Positions 1 through 9,590 are shown, counted from the first letter of the stretch. The stretch: 64,000 nucleotides of DNA from an uncultured Mucilaginibacter sp. (GCA_903887275.1 CAISPD010000062.1:1-64000); one strand, 5' to 3'. Notes: generated from the sequence alone by a model not told the origin. Made by a program: numbers and translations.

Positions 1-2
1 CC

Positions 3-566
3 TATTTCGGCGCAAAGATATTGCATCCGCAAAGCGTGTTTCCGGCACAAAAATATAAGATACCGGTTCGCCTGCTCAATACCATGGACCCAAAGGCTTC
101 GGGTACACTGATCACCAATGATAGTGAGAAAAACAAGATAAAATCTATAGCGGCAAAAGACGGAATTACAGCTATTAAGGTTCAGTCGAGCCGGATGTTG
201 CTGGCACATGGTTTTTTGAGGCGCTTATTCGAAGTATTTGAACGCTATAAGACTTCCATCGATTTGATCACCACCTCGGAAGTGGCTGTTTCGCTTACGA
301 TCGACGATACGACCTATCTTGATCAGATCATCCAGGAGTTGAACAGTTTTGGGAGTGTTGATATTGATAAAGACCAAACGATCATTTGTGTTGTAGGTGA
401 TTTTGGAGCCGAAAAGCATGGTTATGCAGCTCGTGTGCTGGAAGCATTAAAACATATTCCCCTGCGGATGATATCCTATGGCGGAAGCGATCATAATTTA
501 TCCCTGCTGCTGAATACTTCCGATAAAGTTGAAGCTTTGCGTAGTTTGCATAGCAGGTTGTTTTGA
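3..566 (+). CDS. lysC: Aspartate kinase, C-terminal part (5' truncated by window edge)
   Basis: Frame is open to the window edge (YFGAKILHPQS...), with ACT-domain-like segments (GITAIKVQSSRMLLAHGFLRRLFEVF...; DLITTSEVAVSLTID). Followed by lysA. Confidence 0.85.
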   Translation, partial: YFGAKILHPQSVFPAQKYKIPVRLLNTMDPKASGTLITNDSEKNKIKSIAAKDGITAIKVQSSRMLLAHGFLRRLFEVFERYKTSIDLITTSEVAVSLTIDDTTYLDQIIQELNSFGSVDIDKDQTIICVVGDFGAEKHGYAARVLEALKHIPLRMISYGGSDHNLSLLLNTSDKVEALRSLHSRLF

Positions 567-634
567 GTGCGGAATTTGGAGTGTCAATTGCGCAATTAGG
601 AATTTAGAGTTAGGAAATTAGAATTTATAAATTA
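567..634. repeat. Degenerate heptad array (about 9 x 7 bp) starting at the lysC stop codon
   Basis: gtgcgga|atttgga|gtgtcaa|ttgcgca|attagga|atttaga|gttagga|aattaga|atttata. Confidence 0.7.
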
Positions 635-1810
635 ATGTTTGATCAGGATACCCTTACCCGTTTTAAGGCTTTAGAAACCCCTTTCTATTTTTACGATCTT
701 GGTTTATTGAACCAAACGCTTCAAGCCTGTAAAACGGCTGCTGATAAGTATGGCTTTCATGTACATTATGCTATGAAAGCCAATTTTAATCCCCGGGTAT
801 TAGCTGCTATTCAGTCGTTTGGCTTTGGTGCGGATTGCGTAAGTGGTAACGAGGTTTCTGCTGCAATAGCCAATGGCTTCAAGAACCAACAAGTTGTATT
901 TGCCGGCGTTGGTAAATCAGATAAAGAGATCAATATTGCCCTGGATGCGGATATTTTCAGTTTCAATGTGGAATCGGTACAGGAACTGCATGTGATCAAT
1001 CAGTTGGCTAAAGCAAAAAATAAAATCGCCCGGGTTGCTATCCGCATCAATCCAAACGTTGATGCCCATACCCATCATTTTATCACAACGGGCCTTGACG
1101 AGAATAAATTTGGCATCAATAGCTGGCAATTGAATGATGTGGCTGAAGCTTTGCGTGCTTGTTCAAATATTCAGTTCATCGGTATACATTTCCATATCGG
1201 TTCGCAAATAACTGACCTTACTGTTTATAAAAGCCTCTGTATCCGGATCAACGAGATACAGACCTGGTTTGAGGATCATGGCTTTCAGGTAAAAGTACTC
1301 AATACCGGTGGTGGCCTGGGAGTAGACTATCAGAACCCTGATAGCAACCCTATAGCCGATTTTGAAGGATATTTTAAAGTGTTTAAAGAATTTCTGAACG
1401 TTAAACCCGGCCAGGAAGTGCATTTTGAATTAGGCAGAGCCATGGTAGCGCAGTCGGCATCGTTGATCTCGAGGGTATTGTATGTAAAATACGGACAGAA
1501 AAAGAATTTCCTGATACTGGATTCCGGTATGACCGAACTCATTCGCCCCATGTTATACCAGGCCTACATGAAGATCGAGAATGTTTCGCGCCAGGCGCAA
1601 GACTCAGGACTCAAGGCGCAAGACTCCGGATTTAAATACGACGTTGTAGGGCCAATATGTGAAAGCACCGATTGCTTTCAAAAAGATGTATCACTACCCG
1701 AGTCTTTCCGGGGAGATCTGTTTGCTGTGAGGACCGCCGGAGCTTATGGCGAGGTAATGGCATCCCGATATAATCTTCGAGATGCTGTTGGAAGCGTTTA
1801 TTCCGAATAG
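635..1810 (+). CDS. lysA: Diaminopimelate decarboxylase
   Basis: PLP-dependent group IV decarboxylase motifs (HYAMKANFNPRVL, HFHIGSQI, NTGGGLGVDY, YDVVGPICESTDCF). Confidence 0.9.
   Translation: MFDQDTLTRFKALETPFYFYDLGLLNQTLQACKTAADKYGFHVHYAMKANFNPRVLAAIQSFGFGADCVSGNEVSAAIANGFKNQQVVFAGVGKSDKEINIALDADIFSFNVESVQELHVINQLAKAKNKIARVAIRINPNVDAHTHHFITTGLDENKFGINSWQLNDVAEALRACSNIQFIGIHFHIGSQITDLTVYKSLCIRINEIQTWFEDHGFQVKVLNTGGGLGVDYQNPDSNPIADFEGYFKVFKEFLNVKPGQEVHFELGRAMVAQSASLISRVLYVKYGQKKNFLILDSGMTELIRPMLYQAYMKIENVSRQAQDSGLKAQDSGFKYDVVGPICESTDCFQKDVSLPESFRGDLFAVRTAGAYGEVMASRYNLRDAVGSVYSE
1587..1635 (+). repeat. In-frame heptad repeat inside lysA, encoding (AQDSGLK)(AQDSGFK)
   Basis: ggcgcaa|gactcag|gactcaa|ggcgcaa|gactccg|gatttaa; 21-bp (3 heptads) repeat encodes a 7-aa repeat. 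Confidence 0.75.
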
Positions 1811-1812
1811 TC

Positions 1813-2583
1813 TTAAAATTTATATCCGGCTCTCAGAAATATGGCACTGCCGAATTCGCCGACGCCAAAAAAGTGTTTTGAATTGATAAAGTAGCTCACT
1901 TTTGGAAACACATCCCTGAAAGCAGGTGGCGTAAGACCGGAAGAGGCATAGCCGCTGTTGATACCAACAGGGTTGGGCCCGAACGTAGTACCCAGAAACA
2001 GCCTGATCCCGTGCTCGATATTGTTATTGTTTTGGTTATGGAAAATGATCTCGCTGCTTAATCCTAGAGTAAACAGATCTGTTCTGGTATCGGCCTCGTA
2101 ACCCGGTTGGGTATTGATAAATTTCCTGAAATCAGCAAAAGAACCGAACTCATGGCTATAAGCCATTTCTACCCCAAGGTATCTAAAATCCATTCGTCCG
2201 TAGTTAGTGAACAAATTTGCAGATGCCCTTGCGCCGGCTGCGCCAAAAAACTTATAGCTGAAATCATTCGGTGATGAACCGGTACTGCTTTTATCATAAT
2301 CGCCGGCAACGCCGAATGCTCCATAAGAAAGGTTGAAATTTTTAAATACATGTGCCCGGCTGTAATTGAACTGTGCGCTTATCAGTAAGTCGGTCCAGGT
2401 TTGATCAAGGTAATAATTGAGGCCTCCTGATAAATAATTAGCAGTTTTGGCTGAATCAAACGAAGCCGGTTTGGGTTGATAGGCGATATCCTGGTGGTAT
2501 AAGGCAGGTGTATAGATCTGCCTTTCACAGGCGCTAAGCAAAAAAATAATTCCGGCTGCTAGAAGTATAATTTTTGTTTTCAT
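1813..2583 (-). CDS. Lipoprotein / outer-membrane-associated hypothetical protein (paralog of next gene)
   Basis: Lipobox-like signal LLSAC; strong similarity to 2604..3383 (YQPKPxSFDS, GAFGxxGD, EFGxxADFRK, RTDLFTxGxSSE). Confidence 0.7.
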   Translation of the reverse strand: MKTKIILLAAGIIFLLSACERQIYTPALYHQDIAYQPKPASFDSAKTANYLSGGLNYYLDQTWTDLLISAQFNYSRAHVFKNFNLSYGAFGVAGDYDKSSTGSSPNDFSYKFFGAAGARASANLFTNYGRMDFRYLGVEMAYSHEFGSFADFRKFINTQPGYEADTRTDLFTLGLSSEIIFHNQNNNNIEHGIRLFLGTTFGPNPVGINSGYASSGLTPPAFRDVFPKVSYFINSKHFFGVGEFGSAIFLRAGYKF

Positions 2584-2603
2584 AGTACCTGTTTAATTAA
2601 TTG

Positions 2604-3383
2604 TTATTGAAAACGATACCCCAATGAAAAATGCCCGCCGTTGGGGTCTGTATCAACAATCATAAAGACATTTTTTATTTGCATAAAATAAGCCAGCGAT
2701 GCGGCAAATTTCTGGGTTTGTAATTGAAAAGATTCAGTATTGAAATTGGTAAAGCCCGAATTTGTTTGTCCGACAAATAAACGGAAAGCAAATTGAAAGC
2801 TGGGATCGCGTCCATACCAGGCAACTTCGCTGCTGGCACCATAGGTAAAAAGATCCGTACGCGTGATGGTAAAATAGTAGGGCTGACCCAGTACTTGTTT
2901 CCGGAAATCAGCATATTCGCCAAATTCATGACTGTAGGTAGCTTCGAAACCTATAATGCGAATGTCAACCTTTCCTGAAGTTATATAATAGTTGAAAGAT
3001 GCTCTCCCGCCACCAAAACCGGTAGATTTATTTCGAAAAAAGTAAGCCTGCGTATCAGGTACCGTTTTGTTTTCAAAATCCCCCAAGGCACCAAAAGCAC
3101 CCAGGGCGAAATTGAAATGTTTAATGGTATAAGCCAAACTCAGATTTAACTGCCCGGCATTTACAATATCATTTGAATTGGCACCCTGCCCTTGTATAAT
3201 GCTTGCAGAAAGATAGGTTGCATGATGTATACTATCAAAAGAAAGTGGTTTGGGTTGGTAGGAAACATCATTATTATAAAACGCCGGACCGTTGAAACTG
3301 GTAACCGGTCCCCGGTGCACCCGGCATGAACTTAGTACAATTGCTGCCCAGCATACCAGGGTTAGCGTTTTAAGTATTTTCAT
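2604..3383 (-). CDS. Lipoprotein / outer-membrane-associated hypothetical protein (tandem paralog)
   Basis: Lipobox-like VLSSC; shared motifs with 1813..2583; 20 bp gap. Confidence 0.7.
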   Translation of the reverse strand: MKILKTLTLVCWAAIVLSSCRVHRGPVTSFNGPAFYNNDVSYQPKPLSFDSIHHATYLSASIIQGQGANSNDIVNAGQLNLSLAYTIKHFNFALGAFGALGDFENKTVPDTQAYFFRNKSTGFGGGRASFNYYITSGKVDIRIIGFEATYSHEFGEYADFRKQVLGQPYYFTITRTDLFTYGASSEVAWYGRDPSFQFAFRLFVGQTNSGFTNFNTESFQLQTQKFAASLAYFMQIKNVFMIVDTDPNGGHFSLGYRFQ

Positions 3384-3468
3384 TAAGTTAATGGCAAGAT
3401 AAATAATAAAAAACTGGCAGGCGGGACTATTTCTAATACGCTAAATATAGGCACAGTGATACAACAAT

Positions 3469-3489
3469 TACACTTCTTTTTTTAGTGTA
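3469..3489. promoter_or_regulatory. Inverted repeat TACACT-N9-AGTGTA in the divergent gap upstream of araB
   Basis: tacacttctttttttagtgta; perfect 6-bp arms about 60 bp upstream of araB. Confidence 0.35.
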
Positions 3490-3548
3490 GGTATTACAAT
3501 TATTATTAAGTTTACCTGCCGGATAAAGGTTCACCAATTATATCAGTA

Positions 3549-5192
3549 ATGTCAGCAGATGAGTTTGTCATCGGTGTAGATTATGGCACCGATTCTGTTC
3601 GTTCAGTGATCGTTAATGCAAAAAACGGAAAGGAAATAGCCTCTTCAGTATTTAACTATCCAAGATGGCAGCAGGGTAAATACTGCAATGCCGCACAGAA
3701 TCAATTCCGGCAACATCCACTCGATTTTATCGAGGGTCTGGAACAAACGATCAAAGATTGTCTTAAAAAAGCTGGTGCTGGTATTGCAGCTTCCGTCAAA
3801 GCCATAGCCGTTGATACCACAGGTTCAACGCCGGTAGCGGTAAATGAAGCAGGGGTACCCTTAGCATTGACTGCCGAATTTGCGGAAAACCCCAACGCCA
3901 TGTTTGTACTTTGGAAGGACCACACCGGTATCAGAGAAGCAAATGAAATTAACGAACATGCCCAAAAATTTGATATAAACTACCTGCAGTATGTAGGCGG
4001 TATCTACTCGTCTGAATGGTTTTGGGCAAAGTTGTTACATGTGCTGCGGGCCGATGAACAGGTTAGGTTGGCTTGCTATTCCTGGGTTGAACATTGCGAC
4101 TGGATCCCTTTTTTATTGACCGGGGGTGAAAATGCGGATGCCATCAAACGTGGACGCTGTTCGGCGGGCCACAAGGCTATCTGGTCCGAACATTATGACG
4201 GATATCCGCCCGACGATTTTTTTACATCGCTGGATCCTTTGTTAAAAGGATACGCGGCAGGTTTGCCCAAAGAGACCTATACTTCAGATCAGTCTGCCGG
4301 AAATTTAAGTGCCGAATGGGCAACCAAACTCGGACTATCAACGGCCGTTGTTGTTGGAGTTGGAGCTTTTGATGCACACATGGGGGCAGTAGGAGGACAA
4401 ATAGAACCCTATCACCTGAGCAAGGTAATGGGTACTTCTACCTGCGATATGCTGGTAGCGCCCAAAACTGATTTTGAAAATAAATTGATCCGTGGTATTT
4501 GCGGGCAGGTTGATGGTTCGGTCATACCGGGAATGATTGGCATGGAAGCCGGGCAATCGGCATTTGGCGATACCTATGCCTGGTTTCGTAAGCTGTTGGA
4601 ATGGCCCCTGCAATATATTGATGATGAAAATTTGAGAGAAAGGGTATCAGCATCAATAATTCCGGAATTAAGCAGGCAGGCAGCAGCTTTACCGCTGGAT
4701 GAACATGCCGAACTGGCGATCGACTGGCTCAACGGCCGGCGTACACCTGATGCCAACCAGTCGTTAAAAGCTGCAATTAACGGGCTTAGTTTAGGTAGTG
4801 ATGCGCCACGGGTATTTCGCGCATTAGCCGAAGCCACCTGTTTCGGAGCCAAAAGCATTGTTGAGCGTTTCAGAAAAGAAGGTGTGCCTGTTAAAGGATT
4901 GATCGGTATAGGAGGCGTAGCAAAAAAATCACCGTATATCATGCAGATGATGGCCGACGTGATGCAAATGCCCATCCGCATACACCAGTTTGAACATACC
5001 TGCGCGCTCGGCGCCGCTATGTTTGCTGCAACAGCAGCTGGTATCTACCCTAATGTTGAAGCTGCAATGCAGACCATGGGTGGGGGCTTCGATAAGGAAT
5101 ATTTCCCCGACAAAACAAAAGCAGAACTATACGAAAAGCGATATAAAAGGTATCTTGCTTTAGGGCAATATATCGAGCAGCATACAAATTAA
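3549..5192 (+). CDS. araB: Ribulokinase
   Basis: FGGY kinase (VIGVDYGTDSVRSVIV; GTSTCDMLVAP; EATCFGAKSIVE), followed by araD and araA. Confidence 0.92.
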   Translation: MSADEFVIGVDYGTDSVRSVIVNAKNGKEIASSVFNYPRWQQGKYCNAAQNQFRQHPLDFIEGLEQTIKDCLKKAGAGIAASVKAIAVDTTGSTPVAVNEAGVPLALTAEFAENPNAMFVLWKDHTGIREANEINEHAQKFDINYLQYVGGIYSSEWFWAKLLHVLRADEQVRLACYSWVEHCDWIPFLLTGGENADAIKRGRCSAGHKAIWSEHYDGYPPDDFFTSLDPLLKGYAAGLPKETYTSDQSAGNLSAEWATKLGLSTAVVVGVGAFDAHMGAVGGQIEPYHLSKVMGTSTCDMLVAPKTDFENKLIRGICGQVDGSVIPGMIGMEAGQSAFGDTYAWFRKLLEWPLQYIDDENLRERVSASIIPELSRQAAALPLDEHAELAIDWLNGRRTPDANQSLKAAINGLSLGSDAPRVFRALAEATCFGAKSIVERFRKEGVPVKGLIGIGGVAKKSPYIMQMMADVMQMPIRIHQFEHTCALGAAMFAATAAGIYPNVEAAMQTMGGGFDKEYFPDKTKAELYEKRYKRYLALGQYIEQHTN

Positions 5193-5888
5193 ATGGATAA
5201 ATATCAGCATATACGTGAGGCAGCATTTGATGCCAACCTGGAACTGCCTAAACTCAACCTCGTCATTTTTACTTTTGGCAATGTTAGCGCTGCCGATCGT
5301 GAAATGGGGGTATTTGCAATAAAGCCAAGCGGCGTGCCCTATGCAGAATTGACACCGGAAAAAATGGTGATCGTTGATTTTGATGGAAATATTGTAGATG
5401 GCGTTTTGCGCCCATCATCAGATACAAAAACCCATGCTGTTTTGTACAAGCATTGGGATATTGCCGGTATATGTCATACCCACTCCACTTATGCTACAGC
5501 CTGGGCACAGGCGCAACTTGATATACCTATTTATGGTACTACACATGCCGATCATCTTACCGTAGATGTGCCATGTGCGAAACCGATGGACGATGTAGCG
5601 ATCAAGGGCGACTATGAATTTGAAACCGGTTTTCAGATTCTCAATTGTTTAAAAGAACGGGGATTAGATCACCACGATGTAGAGATGATATTGGTAGGCA
5701 ACCATGCACCGTTTACCTGGGGTAGATCGGCCGATAAGGCTGTTTATAATAGCGCCGTACTGGAATCGATCGCTCAAATGGCATTCCTGACCGGGCAGAT
5801 CAATCCTCAGAGCGAAAAATTAAAAGAATCGCTTATCAAAAAACATTTTGAACGTAAGCATGGGCCGGGGTCGTATTATGGGCAGTAA
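5193..5888 (+). CDS. araD: L-ribulose-5-phosphate 4-epimerase
   Basis: Class II aldolase family (FTFGNVSAADRE, KPSGVPY, HTHSTYATAWAQ, YGTTHADH). Confidence 0.92.
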   Translation: MDKYQHIREAAFDANLELPKLNLVIFTFGNVSAADREMGVFAIKPSGVPYAELTPEKMVIVDFDGNIVDGVLRPSSDTKTHAVLYKHWDIAGICHTHSTYATAWAQAQLDIPIYGTTHADHLTVDVPCAKPMDDVAIKGDYEFETGFQILNCLKERGLDHHDVEMILVGNHAPFTWGRSADKAVYNSAVLESIAQMAFLTGQINPQSEKLKESLIKKHFERKHGPGSYYGQ

Positions 5889-5892
5889 AACG

Positions 5893-5973
5893 GGGTCATT
5901 GGGTCATTTGCTGTGCGTCATTAGGTCATTGGACATTGGTCATTGGGCATTTGGCAATAGTCATTTGGCATTT
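5893..5973. repeat. Degenerate heptad array (GGTCATT/GGGCATT type) after the araD stop
   Basis: CAT cores spaced 8,14,8,7,7,7,7,7,7 bp. Confidence 0.75.
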
Positions 5974-5978
5974 AAAAA

Positions 5979-6014
5979 AATCAGCGAAATCATTCGAATC
6001 ACACGAATCAGCGG
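5979..6014. repeat. Degenerate 9-bp repeat, 4 units
   Basis: aatcagcga|aatcattcg|aatcacacg|aatcagcgg. Confidence 0.65.
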
Positions 6015-6053
6015 TTCAAACGAATAGGTATAGTTTAATAAATCGATAATAAA

Positions 6054-7544
6054 ATGATAGACTTAAAGCAATATGAAGTTTGGTTTGTGACGGGTAGTCA
6101 GCATTTATACGGCGAGGAAACCTTGAAACAGGTGGCCGAACATTCGCAGCAGATTGCGCTGGCTTTGAACTCGGCTGCTCAGATACCAGTTAAAATAGTT
6201 TTTAAACCAACGGTAAAATCTCCGGAGGAGATCTACAGTATTTGCCAGGAAGCTAACGCAGCTAAAAACTGCATTGGTATCATCGCCTGGATGCATACCT
6301 TTTCGCCCGCTAAAATGTGGATCGGCGGCCTGAAAATATTGCAGAAACCGCTGCTTCACCTGCATACCCAGTTTAACCGCGATATACCCTGGAATAGCAT
6401 TGACATGGATTTTATGAACCTGAACCAAAGCGCCCATGGCGACCGCGAGTTTGGTTTTATCATGACTCGTATGCGTTTGGAGCGTAAGGTGGTTGTGGGA
6501 CACTGGCAGGATACTGAAGTATTGGAACAGATCAATAGCTGGACCCGTTCGGCCGCTGGCTGGCACGATTGGCAGGGAGCACGGTTTGTGCGTTTTGGCG
6601 ATAATATGCGCTACGTGGCAGTAACCGAAGGGGACAAGGTTGAAGCAGAGTTGAAATTTGGGTATTCAGTAAATACACACGGGGTAGGCGATCTGGTTAA
6701 AGTTGTTAATGCAATAAGTGATGCTGAAGTTAGCCAGCTCACCGCTCAATATACCGAACTTTATGCTTTAGCACCTTCATTACGAAAAAGCGGTGCCGAT
6801 TATTCAAGCCTGCGCGATGCAGCTCGTATTGAACTTGGCTTAAAGGCTTTCCTGGAAGACGGCAACTTTAAAGGCTTTACAGATACCTTTGAGGATCTGC
6901 ATGGTTTGGTGCAATTACCGGGAATAGCAGCACAACGACTTATGGCACAAGGTTATGGATTTGCTGCCGAGGGCGATTGGAAAACAGCGGCCCTGGTGCG
7001 CGCCATGAAAGTGATGGGCAGCGGATTGAAGGGTGGCAACGCCTTTATGGAAGATTATACCTATCATTTTGATCCCACAAACCCCTTGGTTTTAGGTTCA
7101 CATATGCTCGAAATATGTGAATCTATTGCTGATGGTAAACCCAAATGCGAGATACATCCATTAGGCATTGGTGGGAAGGCTGATCCGGTGCGTCTGGTAT
7201 TTAATGTGGCCGGTGGTCCTGCTTTAAATGCATCGATCGTGGACCTTGGCAATCGTTTCAGGTTATTGATCAACGAGGTTGAGGCTGTCGCGCCGAAAGA
7301 GGACCTGCCCAAACTGCCGGTTGCCCGTGTTCTTTGGAAGCCATACCCGGATATGAAAACCGGTTGCGCTGCCTGGATACTGGCTGGTGGAGCACACCAT
7401 ACCTGCTATAGTCAGAATTTAACAGCCGAACAACTGGACGATTTTGCAGCCATAGCTGGCATTGAATCTGTACTCATCGGCAAAAACACCGAACTCCGTC
7501 AATTGAAGAACGAACTTAGGTGGAGCGAGGTGTATTATAGGTGA
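6054..7544 (+). CDS. araA: L-arabinose isomerase
   Basis: [45 protein letters not shown]; completes the araBDA set. Confidence 0.95.
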   Translation: MIDLKQYEVWFVTGSQHLYGEETLKQVAEHSQQIALALNSAAQIPVKIVFKPTVKSPEEIYSICQEANAAKNCIGIIAWMHTFSPAKMWIGGLKILQKPLLHLHTQFNRDIPWNSIDMDFMNLNQSAHGDREFGFIMTRMRLERKVVVGHWQDTEVLEQINSWTRSAAGWHDWQGARFVRFGDNMRYVAVTEGDKVEAELKFGYSVNTHGVGDLVKVVNAISDAEVSQLTAQYTELYALAPSLRKSGADYSSLRDAARIELGLKAFLEDGNFKGFTDTFEDLHGLVQLPGIAAQRLMAQGYGFAAEGDWKTAALVRAMKVMGSGLKGGNAFMEDYTYHFDPTNPLVLGSHMLEICESIADGKPKCEIHPLGIGGKADPVRLVFNVAGGPALNASIVDLGNRFRLLINEVEAVAPKEDLPKLPVARVLWKPYPDMKTGCAAWILAGGAHHTCYSQNLTAEQLDDFAAIAGIESVLIGKNTELRQLKNELRWSEVYYR

Positions 7545-7552
7545 GTGATTTG

Positions 7553-7608
7553 TTAACTGATCACAAGTTAACCAATCACCAATTGACTAATCACAGATTA
7601 ACCAATCT
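7553..7608. repeat. Degenerate heptad array after the araA stop
   Basis: gttaact|gatcaca|agttaac|caatcac|caattga|ctaatca|cagatta|accaatc. Confidence 0.7.
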
Positions 7609-7613
7609 TCAAC

Positions 7614-8273
7614 ATGCAAGCCCTGATATTCGACCTTAACGGTACTATGATCAACGACATGGATTATCATACCCGTGGCTGGCTATACCTGTTGAATAAT
7701 GTTTTGGGCGGGCAATTTACCTGGGACGAGGTTAAGCCACAGATGTATGGTAAAAACCAGGAGGTTTTGGTTCGTTTGTTTGGTGCCGGCAAATTTACAG
7801 AGGAGGAAATGGATCAGCTTTCTTTTGAAAAAGAGAAACGTTACCAGCAGGAGTTTTACCCGGAGCTTCGCCTTTTACCCGGATTATATGATTTTTTAGA
7901 AAAAGCTTATCAGTTAGGGATCCCAATGGCCATTGGTTCGGCAGCAATACCATTTAATATCGATTTTGTATTGGATAACCTGGGCATCAGGCACTATTTT
8001 AAAGCGATAGTTAGTGCTGATGATGTTTTGTTAAGTAAGCCGAATCCCGAAACTTTTCTGAAAGCAGCAGCCATATTAAATATTGCAACAGAACAATGCC
8101 TGGTATTTGAGGATGTACCTAAAGGAGTTGAATCTGCACAAAATGCGGGTATGCCAGCCATTGTTCTTACCACAACTCATCAACCGTCAGAGTTTTCCAC
8201 ATTGCAAAACGTGCTCCATTATGCACCTGATTTTGAGGACGAGTACATCATTAACATCCTTTGTAATACATAA
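7614..8273 (+). CDS. HAD-superfamily phosphatase, beta-phosphoglucomutase-like
   Basis: FDLNGTMIND motif, PMAIGSAA, LVFEDVPKGVESAQNAGM. Confidence 0.8.
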   Translation: MQALIFDLNGTMINDMDYHTRGWLYLLNNVLGGQFTWDEVKPQMYGKNQEVLVRLFGAGKFTEEEMDQLSFEKEKRYQQEFYPELRLLPGLYDFLEKAYQLGIPMAIGSAAIPFNIDFVLDNLGIRHYFKAIVSADDVLLSKPNPETFLKAAAILNIATEQCLVFEDVPKGVESAQNAGMPAIVLTTTHQPSEFSTLQNVLHYAPDFEDEYIINILCNT

Positions 8274-8372
8274 TTTACCTGCCGAATATTATCATCTATC
8301 GCCCTAACAGCTACAACATTGTTTATAAATAAATAATTATCCCTAACTTGGCGGCTTTAAATATTAATTCTA

Positions 8373-8567
8373 ATGCAAAAACAAGGAACAGTTAAATTCT
8401 ACAATGTAACAAAAGGTTTTGGCTTTATTGTACCTGCTGAAGGTGGCCAGGATATTTTTGTGCATTCTTCAGGCTTGATCGATGAGATCCGCGAAAACGA
8501 CAGCGTTGAATACGAAGTTGAAAACGGACGTAAAGGCCTCAATGCGGTAAAAGTAAAAGTTATTTAA
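8373..8567 (+). CDS. Cold-shock domain protein
   Basis: QGTVKFYNVTKGFGFIVPAEGGQDIFVHSSGL. Confidence 0.92.
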   Translation: MQKQGTVKFYNVTKGFGFIVPAEGGQDIFVHSSGLIDEIRENDSVEYEVENGRKGLNAVKVKVI

Positions 8568-8595
8568 GTATAAATAATACCACTGCCAAGCATTC

Positions 8596-8622
8596 AGTCA
8601 CAGCCACAAGCTGTGACTTTTT
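8596..8622 (+). terminator. Rho-independent terminator after the cold-shock gene
   Basis: AGTCACAGC-CACAA-GCTGTGACT followed by T-run. Confidence 0.85.
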
Positions 8623-8727
8623 TGTTTTAGAGCATTAGAGAAAAATTTTTAAAATGATTTTGTTAAAATTTAAACACTAGCGGCAACTCTTTGTTAGCTT
8701 TATATATTCACTAAAATAATTAAGGCC

Positions 8728-9114
8728 ATGAAAGATCAGGGAAAAATAATTGTTGCACTATTAGCAGGTGCAGCGGTAGGTGCGGCTGTAGCGCTATTGC
8801 TGGCGCCAGCCAGTGGGTCGGAGGTAAGAGAAGAGATCTCCGATTATTTGAATGACATAACCGGCGCTGTAAAAAACAAAGCAGAGTCGGCTGCGAATAG
8901 CCTTCGGGATTATGGAAACAATGCCATTGATCGCACCAGATCAAAGATCAGAGGTGCAGTTGATGAATTTGAAAATTACAAAGATGGACTCGTTGACAAA
9001 GCAAAAGCAAAAACTTCCCAGGCAATTGAGCCTGGTCTCGAGGCAGCTGAACATCTGAAATCGCGTATCAAAGGCAGTGCAAAAGATCTGAATGATCTGA
9101 TACAGAAAGCCTGA
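8728..9114 (+). CDS. YtxH domain-containing protein
   Basis: GKIIVALLAGAAVGAAVALLLAPASGSEVREEI, N-terminal glycine-rich TM segment typical of YtxH. Confidence 0.8.
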   Translation: MKDQGKIIVALLAGAAVGAAVALLLAPASGSEVREEISDYLNDITGAVKNKAESAANSLRDYGNNAIDRTRSKIRGAVDEFENYKDGLVDKAKAKTSQAIEPGLEAAEHLKSRIKGSAKDLNDLIQKA

Positions 9115-9133
9115 GTACTTTAAGTTTAAATTG

Positions 9134-9169
9134 AAAGGTCGTTTTGTTTATTCAAAACGGCCTTTTGTT
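9134..9169 (+). terminator. Rho-independent terminator after the YtxH gene
   Basis: AAAGGTCGTTTTG-TTTATT-CAAAACGGCCTTT followed by T-rich sequence. Confidence 0.8.
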
Positions 9170-9355
9170 TTTCAGACCTTTCTAAAGCTATTTTTGATAG
9201 GATCAGATGGTACCTTAAACGCCTTACGAATTATAGGTAAGCTTTGCCTTTTTTTAAGCTGATTTTAAAAAAAATCTACTTCCCCTAAAGTCTTAGTTTT
9301 TTTGCAAATTAATTCATTCAAAATTTGGAGAAACACTAAATATTCTTTTACTTTG

Positions 9356-9423
9356 ATTAGTTATTTTAATAGGGGTATTAAATAACTTTTCTAAAGCCGG
9401 ATCCATTGGGTTCGGCTTTTCTT
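9356..9423 (+). ncRNA. Candidate small structured RNA or tandem hairpin ending in a terminator
   Basis: Hairpin AGTTATTTTAATA-GGGG-TATTAAATAACT, then AGCCGGATCC-ATT-GGGTTCGGCT-TTT. TTTG and TACTTTG elements lie just upstream with about 21 bp spacing. Confidence 0.3.
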
Positions 9424-9554
9424 GTTTAAACGGAGGCTTTTTTTGATGTTTTACTTCGAATTTGCGTTGATTAACGATCGTATATAGCAGGGTTGATTTG
9501 TACAGTTTTGCGGTTATTTTGAAGTGTTAAAATTGAGCTATATTCGTAGCTGTA

Positions 9555-9572
9555 ATTGTGTGCGCACACAAT
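9555..9572. promoter_or_regulatory. Perfect 18-bp palindrome, candidate operator
   Basis: ATTGTGTGCGCACACAAT, 18 bp upstream of the ATG at 9591. Confidence 0.6.
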
Positions 9573-9590
9573 ACATAAAACTTTTATCGG

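Noticed and set aside
4574-6566. Antisense ORFs such as 4574..4981 (-) and 6105..6566 (-)
   Set aside because: They lie opposite strongly supported araB and araA and show no recognisable protein features. The same applies to the other short ORFs embedded in long genes.
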